From an uncultured Clostridia bacterium (GTDB lineage Bacteria; Bacillota; Clostridia; Oscillospirales; Oscillospiraceae): DNA of 29,170 nt. Each line of letters starts with the position of its first letter. The stretch's first letter is position 1. Shown here piece by piece: positions 24,985 through 29,170 of this stretch. The position numbers and the translations under genes were made by a program. The notes under the pieces are model-generated. The model did no database searches. It worked only from the letters and a program-made list of their open reading frames with translations, and was not told the DNA's origin. Location: assembly GCA_947167725.1 (NCBI GenBank), contig CAMVJF010000004.1:1-29170 (forward strand), in the 5' to 3' direction.

Positions 24985-26395
24985 GTCGATCCGCTCGCTC
25001 TCGGCTCTTGAGCTGATTGATCTTTCTGTTGTCCAGAGAGCCCTTGCCGTCCGTCACGTCCTCCTTGACGTGCAGCAGGTCCAGCAGTCCCTCTTCGCTT
25101 CCGCGCACCACCACGTTTGTGATCGTGACGCTGACGCCTTCCCCGAACACCTCGAGGTCGTATTTCTCTCCGCCGGAGAGGATGCTCAGATCGAGCGCAA
25201 AGATCATGTCCTCCGCGCGGGTGTATTCTCCGGTCTGTCTCGTATAGATCTCCGCGGCGGCGGCGGCCGGGATCGGGACGACGGACAGCTCCGCGTCCGC
25301 GGGCAGCGGGCCGCTCACGATGATGTGCTGGCCGTTGACGGTCTTCTCAAGCTTGTTGTCGGCAAGTCCGGCCGGCGTCTTGTCTCCGTCCTGCGCGCCG
25401 CTCTCCTCCGAGAACGCGTCCGCGCCCTCATAATCCGCCGGCTTCTCCGGCAGGATGCCGTAGGCTGCGATGCAGGGATCGCCAAGCGCGCCCTCGACCT
25501 TCGCCACGCGGCCCCTGTAATTGCCCTGGATCGTGAAGAGCACGCCGCGCGCGGGATCGACGCTCTCGACGATGCCCATGTGGTCGATCTGTCCGTCGAC
25601 GTCGAAGTCATAGAACACAAAGTCGCCGGGAAGCGGTGTATAGCTCTCCGGCTCGGCGTTCATTTCGGCTTTTTTCAGTTCCTTCGGCCAGTAATCCGCG
25701 TTTGCGTTCCGCGGCATGTGGGAGGCGGGGATCCAGGCGCACTCGAGGCACCAGGCCACGAACATCGCGCACCACTCCCCGTAGGGCTGGCCGTACCACG
25801 CGCCGTAGCGGGTATAATGCCTGCGCGCGCCGGCTTCGTTGACGACATAGTTCTCCTCGCTCTCGCGGTAGTCGATCTGATCGATCGCGACCCGCAGCAG
25901 ATCCCTGCGCCAGTCGCCCTCGTGCAGGTAGCCTGCGGCCATCGCGGCCCAGTCCGACGGACCCTCCAGGTCCGCAAGAGGGTCGCCCGCGACCATCCAG
26001 TAATCGCTCTCAAAGCTGTAGCCCGGTTTCGGCTTTTCGACCTCGACGGCATCGGCTTCGTTCTCCTCTTCGTCCTCCCCTTCGTCCGCAAAGCCGAATT
26101 CGTGCGGGTCGTAGGGATAGCCGGGAACGTCGGGGTCGTCGGGATCGCTGGGGTCGTCGGGGTCGTCGGGATCGTCGGGATCGCTGGGGTCCTGGTCGTC
26201 GTTTTCGGAAAGATCCGCGGACCGGAGCGTATCTCCGTTCGGGCGTGCGGGATCGACGGCGCCGTCGGCGTCGCTCTCCTCGATATGGATTTCGCCGCTC
26301 TCTCCCGGCTCGGCAAAAGCCGCCGTCGGGAACAGGCTCATGACCATCACGAGCGCGAGCAGCCCCGAAAGGAGTTTTTTCCAGATCGTTTTCAT
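24953..26395 (-). CDS. CHAP-domain N-terminal part of giant surface protein
   Basis: A 480-residue frame and the first gene of the operon. It has a signal peptide (MKTIWKKLLSGLLALVMVMS, cleavage after AFA at 28), an acidic region with a D-P-x-D/S repeat (68-90), and a CHAP/NlpC-type cysteine peptidase-amidase domain at about 195-320. The likely triad is C209 (YGEWCAMFVAWC), H272 (QIDHMGIV) and N292 (IQGNYRGRV). Residues 320-450 are a beta-rich region. The last ~15 residues (RERADRHGRLGRRARL) look like out-of-frame translation, whereas the frame one base later continues as ESERIDMDASDGELAFEI into the beta-helix protein. CHAP domains cut peptidoglycan cross-links or stem peptides, which could open the wall for passage of the fibre. 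It could also be a separate secreted amidase if the frame break is genuine. Confidence 0.88.
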   Translation of the reverse strand: MKTIWKKLLSGLLALVMVMSLFPTAAFAEPGESGEIHIEESDADGAVDPARPNGDTLRSADLSENDDQDPSDPDDPDDPDDPSDPDDPDVPGYPYDPHEFGFADEGEDEEENEADAVEVEKPKPGYSFESDYWMVAGDPLADLEGPSDWAAMAAGYLHEGDWRRDLLRVAIDQIDYRESEENYVVNEAGARRHYTRYGAWYGQPYGEWCAMFVAWCLECAWIPASHMPRNANADYWPKELKKAEMNAEPESYTPLPGDFVFYDFDVDGQIDHMGIVESVDPARGVLFTIQGNYRGRVAKVEGALGDPCIAAYGILPEKPADYEGADAFSEESGAQDGDKTPAGLADNKLEKTVNGQHIIVSGPLPADAELSVVPIPAAAAAEIYTRQTGEYTRAEDMIFALDLSILSGGEKYDLEVFGEGVSVTITNVVVRGSEEGLLDLLHVKEDVTDGKGSLDNRKINQLKSRERADRHGRLGRRARL

Positions 26396-26462
26396 CGTCT
26401 TTTCCCCGTATCCTTTGGTCCCCGGATCTATTGATCGCGTTTATCCCGGTGTTTCCGCCCCG

Positions 26463-26474
26463 CGGACCGGTCCG
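26463..26474. other. 12-bp palindrome in the operon leader
   Basis: Perfect palindrome CGGACCGGTCCG in the 5' untranslated region of the pilus operon, 68 nt from the start codon. It could be a binding site or RNA stem; no known regulator is recognised. Confidence 0.35.
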
Positions 26475-26542
26475 ACCACCGCGCCGCCGGGCGTCTTTTT
26501 GTTTTCGTTTCGCCTGGTTTTCCTCTGCCTTTTTTCCTCCGA

Positions 26543-26562
26543 GCGAGCGCTTTCGCACGCGC
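26543..26562 (-). other. GAAA-tetraloop hairpin in the operon leader
   Basis: In the RNA of the minus strand, arms of 8 nt (7 pairs, one mismatch) close a GAAA loop about 40 nt downstream of the predicted transcription start. It is followed by an A/G-rich stretch. This is not recognisable as a known riboswitch class. Confidence 0.4.
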
Positions 26563-26610
26563 GCGCGGGCTTTGCCTATAATCCGGCATTATATAGTATA
26601 TATTAAATAA

Positions 26611-26639
26611 ATAATAGGGGAATTTCCTGTGTTTGTCAA
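26611..26639 (-). promoter_or_regulatory. Sigma-A promoter of the pilus/adhesin operon
   Basis: On the minus strand TTGACA (26639-26634) is separated by exactly 17 nt from TATTAT (26616-26611). Transcription would start near 26604, giving a leader of about 209 nt before the ATG at 26395. It lies in the only markedly AT-rich stretch of the region. No other convincing promoter is seen before 3324, consistent with one long transcript. Confidence 0.8.
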
Positions 26640-26659
26640 CAAAAACGAAGCTTGACAAA
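26632..26659. promoter_or_regulatory. 8-bp inverted repeat over the -35 box (possible operator)
   Basis: TTTGTCAA (26632-26639) and TTGACAAA (26652-26659) form a perfect inverted repeat with a 12-nt spacer, so the half-site centres are 20 bp apart, two helical turns. One arm contains the -35 hexamer of the pilus operon promoter. This geometry suits a dimeric regulator, but no family is indicated. Confidence 0.5.
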
Positions 26660-26782
26660 TTGCTTTTTTGCTTCCGCCCCCCGTCCTCGTCTCCTGTTCG
26701 CGGTCAAGCGCGCGGATCGTGGTCGGCCCAGCACGCGGATCGGCGTCTGCCTGTTTCGAGCGCCGCGTTCCGCCGCCACGCT

Positions 26783-26813
26783 TGCATAAGCGAAAAGTCC
26801 GGGGCAAATACTA
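26783..26813 (+). promoter_or_regulatory. Possible sigma-G-like promoter of spoVT
   Basis: TGCATA (26783-26788), 18 nt, then AATACTA (26807-26813). This resembles the sigma-G consensus (TGMATA, CATWMTA), with one mismatch in the -10. In Bacillus subtilis spoVT is transcribed in the forespore by sigma-G, so the match is in keeping with the gene it precedes. A sigma-A alternative was not found. Confidence 0.45.
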
Positions 26814-26850
26814 TGCGTGTCAACAGATAGAAACGCAGGAGGTTTTTGCT

Positions 26851-27393
26851 ATGAAAGCAACCGGAATCGTGCGCCGGATCGACGATCTCGGCCGGGTCGT
26901 GATCCCCAAGGAGCTGCGCCGCACCATGCGTCTGCGCGAGGGCGCCCCGCTGGAGATCTTCACGGAGAAGGACGGCGAGCTGATTTTCAAGAAATACTCC
27001 CCCATCGGGGAGCTGTCGGATTTTGCCTCGGACATGTGCGAGAGCCTGCGGCGCGCCGCGGACTGCGCGGCGGCCGTCTGCGACCGCGACAGCGTGATCG
27101 CCGTATCCGGGGCGGCACGCAAGGAGCTCGCCGGCAAGGCCGTCAGCGAGCCCCTGGGCGAGCTGATGGAGCGGCGCTCGCTCTATCGCCGCGGCGCCTC
27201 CGGCGCGGTCGTCCCCCTTTGCGGCGAGAGCGCGAAGTACAGCGTCTCCGTCGCCGCTCCGATCCTCTGCGAGGGAGACGTCTCGGGCTGCGTGCTTTTC
27301 CTCGATCAGAACGAGCGGCGCGCCGGGAGCGAGTCGGAGGAGAAGCTCGCCCAGGCCGCCGCGCATTTTCTCGGCCGCCAGATCGAAGGCTGA
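26851..27393 (+). CDS. spoVT: Stage V sporulation transcriptional regulator SpoVT
   Basis: A 180-residue AbrB/MazE-type regulator with a C-terminal GAF-like domain. Residues 1-50 are the swapped-hairpin DNA-binding domain (MKATGIVRRIDDLGRVVIPK, ELRRTMRLREGAPLEIF), and 55-178 are the regulatory domain that distinguishes SpoVT from short AbrB proteins. Length matches B. subtilis SpoVT (178). SpoVT tunes sigma-G dependent genes in the forespore. The start is fixed by AGGAGG 8 nt upstream; the frame is open further up to 26668 but without coding character. It is divergent from the adhesin operon and shares the intergenic region. Its presence indicates a spore-forming host. Confidence 0.95.
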   Translation: MKATGIVRRIDDLGRVVIPKELRRTMRLREGAPLEIFTEKDGELIFKKYSPIGELSDFASDMCESLRRAADCAAAVCDRDSVIAVSGAARKELAGKAVSEPLGELMERRSLYRRGASGAVVPLCGESAKYSVSVAAPILCEGDVSGCVLFLDQNERRAGSESEEKLAQAAAHFLGRQIEG

Positions 27394-27402
27394 GCGCGGC
27401 GC

Positions 27403-27431
27403 TTGCATTTTTCCGCCCCATGCGGTACAAT
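27403..27431 (+). promoter_or_regulatory. Sigma-A promoter of the ABC-F gene
   Basis: TTGCAT (27403-27408), 17-nt spacer, TACAAT (27426-27431), immediately after the spoVT stop. Transcription would begin near 27438, leaving a leader of about 173 nt before the ABC-F start codon. Confidence 0.75.
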
Positions 27432-27459
27432 GAAAAAAACGAGAAAGGAGACCGGACGA

Positions 27460-27477
27460 GTGAGAATTTCCTGCTGA
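27460..27477 (+). CDS. Putative five-residue leader peptide (MRISC)
   Basis: GTG-AGA-ATT-TCC-TGC-TGA, with AAAGGAG 9 nt upstream, lies about 22 nt into the predicted ABC-F transcript. Tiny leader peptides of this kind precede several antibiotic-inducible ABC-F and erm genes, where drug-stalled ribosomes change leader folding. It is too short to judge by codon use; the good ribosome-binding site and position are the evidence. Confidence 0.5.
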   Translation: MRISC

Positions 27478-27535
27478 TTCCTCAGGTATGACGGACGCGG
27501 GCGGCGACCCGCGCGCTTCGCCGTGCCTGCCGACG

Positions 27536-27584
27536 CGCAGGAAAACGCTCTTTCCCCTTGACGCGGCCGCGGGATTTTCCTGCG
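27536..27584 (+). promoter_or_regulatory. Candidate antiterminator pairing in the ABC-F leader
   Basis: CGCAGGAAAA (27536-27545) is perfectly complementary to TTTTCCTGCG (27575-27584). The second segment is also the loop and 3' arm of the terminator hairpin at 27564-27588, so the two structures exclude each other, as in transcription attenuators. Confidence 0.5.
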
Positions 27585-27597
27585 GCCGATCTTTATT
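27564..27597 (+). terminator. Intrinsic terminator/attenuator before the ABC-F gene
   Basis: Stem 27564-27574 with 27578-27588 (ten Watson-Crick pairs and one G-T), loop TTT, followed by ATCTTTATT. The T-tract is imperfect. It ends only 13 nt before the start codon, so it would stop transcription just ahead of the gene and could also occlude the ribosome-binding site. Confidence 0.6.
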
Positions 27598-27610
27598 CAG
27601 GAGGTGCGAC

Positions 27611-29098
27611 ATGGCACAGATCAAAGCAACAGACCTCAGCTTTGCCTATCCGGGCAGCTATGACAACATTTTCGAACATACGAGCTTTCAGCTCGACACG
27701 GACTGGAAGCTGGGCTTCATCGGCCGCAACGGCCGCGGCAAGACGACCTTTCTGAAACTGCTGATGGGGGAATACCCTTACGAGGGACGCATCGACGCGC
27801 CGGTGGCCTTCGACTACTTCCCCTTCCCGGTGCCGCATTCGGACCGGCTCGCCGGCGAGATCGCCGAGGAGATCTGCCCCGATGTGCCGCGCTGGCGGCT
27901 GGAGCGGGAAATGGCGGCCCTGTCCCTGGGCGGCGAGCTGCTGTGGCGCAGCTTCGACACCCTCTCCAAGGGCGAGCAGACGAAGCTGCTCCTGGCGCTG
28001 CTCTTCGCGCGGGAGAACCGCTTCCTGCTCATCGACGAGCCGACCAACCATCTCGACGCGCAGGGCCGCGCGCTGGTCAGCCGCTACCTCAGCGGCAAGA
28101 GGGGCTTCATCCTCGTGAGCCACGACCGCGCCTTTCTCGACGGCTGCGTGGACCACATCCTCTCGATCAACCGCGCGGACATCGAGGTGCAGCGCGGGAA
28201 TTTTTCGAGCTGGTGGGAAAACCGGCAGCGGCAGGACGCCTGGGAGCTGGCGGAGAACGAGCGGCTGAAAAAGGACATCCGCCGTCTGAAGGACACGGCG
28301 CGGGAAAAGGCGCAGTGGTCGGACGCGGCCGAGAGCCGCAAGTTCGGCGCGGCCGCGGCGGCCGCGGACAACATCAAGGGCTGGCGGCCGCTTCAGGGGG
28401 CCAAGTCCAAAAAGCAGATGGCCCGGGCCAAGGCCATCGAAGGGCGGATCGAGAGCGCGATCGAGGAAAAGGAGGGCCTGCTGAAAAACCTGGAGGAGGC
28501 CGAGGCGCTCAAGCTCGCCCAGCTCCCCTTCTACACCGACCGCCTCGCCGAGCTGCGCGATCTCACGGTCGACTACGGCGCGGGGCAGCTTTTCGCCCCG
28601 CTGCGCCTGACGCTGCGGACCGGGGACCGGGTCGCGCTCGTCGGGCCCAACGGCTGCGGCAAATCCAGCGTTCTGAAGCTCGTCTGCGGCGAGGAGATCC
28701 CCCACGCGGGGCTTTGCGAGACGGCGAGCCGTCTCGTCATCTCCTATGTGCCGCAGGACGCCTCGACCCTTCGCGGCGATCTGAAGGACTTCGCCCGGGA
28801 ACGCGGGATCGACGAGAGCCTCTTCAAGGCGATCCTGCGCAAGCTGGATTTCTCCCGCGTGCAGTTTGAAAAGGACATGGCCGATTACAGCGCCGGGCAG
28901 AAGAAAAAAGTGCTGCTCGCGGCGAGCCTGTGCGAAAAGGCGCATCTGCACGTCTGGGATGAGCCGATGAACTACATCGACCTCTATTCGCGCATGCAGT
29001 TCGAGGAGCTGATCCTCCGCTGTGCGCCGACGCTGCTCTTTGTCGAGCACGACCGGGCCTTCTGTGAGCGCGTTGCGACCGCAGAGGTGACATTATGA
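27611..29098 (+). CDS. Lsa-type ABC-F ribosomal protection protein
   Basis: A 495-residue soluble protein with two ATP-binding domains and no membrane segment. NBD1 has Walker A GRNGRGKTT (38-46), signature LSKGEQ (118-123) and Walker B FLLIDEPTNHLD (138-149). A long charged coiled-coil linker follows (ENERLKKDIRRLKDTAREKA onward). NBD2 has GPNGCGKSS, signature YSAGQ and Walker B HVWDEPMNYID. The pattern, including DTDWKLGFIGRNGRGKTTFL and LELAENERLKK-type linker, is that of Lsa(A)-like proteins, which bind the ribosomal E site and displace lincosamides, streptogramin A and pleuromutilins. Such relatives are common in Clostridia and actual resistance is not shown by sequence. The start at 27611 has AGGAGGTG upstream; an upstream in-frame ATG at 27488 runs through the leader and is rejected. 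Confidence 0.92.
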   Translation: MAQIKATDLSFAYPGSYDNIFEHTSFQLDTDWKLGFIGRNGRGKTTFLKLLMGEYPYEGRIDAPVAFDYFPFPVPHSDRLAGEIAEEICPDVPRWRLEREMAALSLGGELLWRSFDTLSKGEQTKLLLALLFARENRFLLIDEPTNHLDAQGRALVSRYLSGKRGFILVSHDRAFLDGCVDHILSINRADIEVQRGNFSSWWENRQRQDAWELAENERLKKDIRRLKDTAREKAQWSDAAESRKFGAAAAAADNIKGWRPLQGAKSKKQMARAKAIEGRIESAIEEKEGLLKNLEEAEALKLAQLPFYTDRLAELRDLTVDYGAGQLFAPLRLTLRTGDRVALVGPNGCGKSSVLKLVCGEEIPHAGLCETASRLVISYVPQDASTLRGDLKDFARERGIDESLFKAILRKLDFSRVQFEKDMADYSAGQKKKVLLAASLCEKAHLHVWDEPMNYIDLYSRMQFEELILRCAPTLLFVEHDRAFCERVATAEVTL

Positions 29099-29129
29099 AA
29101 CTTTTTTGCCGGAACAGGGCAAAAAAGCC

Positions 29130-29157
29130 TTGACATCGGGGGAAAACCCGTTATAAT
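29130..29157 (+). promoter_or_regulatory. Sigma-A promoter for a gene beyond the right edge
   Basis: Consensus TTGACA (29130-29135), 16-nt spacer, consensus TATAAT (29152-29157). The spacer holds a small dyad, CGGG (29137-29140) and CCCG (29147-29150). The gene it serves is outside the window. Confidence 0.8.
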
Positions 29158-29170
29158 GATATGGCCTGTC

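Larger units (their letters stand above)
26396..26850. other. Divergent intergenic region between adhesin operon and spoVT
   Basis: 455 bases without a supported gene. It contains the operon promoter and its possible operator, a structured leader (hairpin and palindrome listed separately), an AT-rich core at 26580-26620 and the upstream region of spoVT. Short open frames here lack ribosome-binding sites and codon bias. Confidence 0.7.

Noticed and set aside
26500..26600. Cyclic di-GMP riboswitch in the operon leader
   Set aside because: A GCAAAGCC-like stretch caught the eye, but the conserved order of the GEMM motifs and the second stem are absent.
26652..26657. Plus-strand TTGACA as -35 of a spoVT promoter
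   Set aside because: No -10 hexamer lies 16-18 nt downstream; that position is C-rich.
26668..26850. Upstream extension of spoVT
   Set aside because: Pro/Arg-rich with no family similarity; the AGGAGG before 26851 and the conserved MKATGIVRRID start decide the matter.
27488..27610. N-terminal extension of the ABC-F protein from an upstream in-frame ATG
   Set aside because: It would translate through the attenuator hairpin, lacks a ribosome-binding site, and Lsa-type proteins begin directly with the first ATP-binding domain, as from 27611.
29101..29127. Strong intrinsic terminator after the ABC-F gene
   Set aside because: The GC part of the stem is only three pairs and is followed by A, not T, on the plus strand; the rest is an A-T arm. 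It is not a standard terminator.

Overview
The window reads as chromosome of a high-GC, low-G+C-lineage-type Gram-positive: a spore-forming member of the Clostridia (Bacillota), perhaps Oscillospiraceae-like. The reasons are strong GGAGG ribosome-binding sites, sigma-A type promoters, a SpoVT sporulation regulator, several sortases and an Lsa-type ABC-F protein. The exact taxon is an inference. No rRNA, tRNA, CRISPR array or insertion sequence was seen.

Layout: (1) 2-1384, plus strand, a MATE-family transporter cut by the left edge, ending at a perfect 19-bp hairpin that separates it from the convergent genes. (2) 1453-3129, minus strand, a membrane-anchored SLH/transglutaminase-like protein with its own promoter. 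(3) 3324-26395, minus strand, a ~23-kb run of tightly packed genes, read from right to left. Most junctions are ATGA/GTGA overlaps or gaps under 50 nt, so it is very probably one operon from a TTGACA-N17-TATTAT promoter at 26611-26639. (4) 26851-27393, plus strand, divergent spoVT. (5) 27611-29098, plus strand, an Lsa-like ABC-F ribosome-protection protein behind a leader that looks like a translational attenuator. (6) A sigma-A promoter at the right edge for a gene outside the window.

The 23-kb operon is the centre of interest. It starts with a giant surface protein, about 4,827 residues if two +1 frameshifts are corrected. This has a signal peptide, an Asp-Pro-rich spacer, a CHAP cysteine peptidase/amidase domain, four large right-handed beta-helix cassettes, a long unassigned region, an SdrD_B-like domain, Cna/FctA-like domains and a C-terminal EIPTG sorting signal. 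Next come a pseudo-signal peptidase whose catalytic Ser and Lys are Asp and Gly (the pattern of Streptococcus pyogenes SipA), a class B sortase, an LPGTG pilin, a class C sortase and a pilin-like protein without an anchor. Then follow two secreted proteins, at least one with a SipW-dependent type signal peptide, two secreted membrane-anchored proteins (one with a MucBP-like domain), and a single polypeptide that fuses a SipW-type (Ser/His) signal peptidase to a class B sortase.

My reading is a covalent pilus locus resembling the streptococcal FCT type (SipA chaperone + class B sortase + xPTG signal), joined to a TasA/SipW-like fibre module. The signal peptidase-sortase fusion physically links processing and anchoring. 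The two frameshifts need raw-read confirmation: as given, the giant protein is split into three reading frames.
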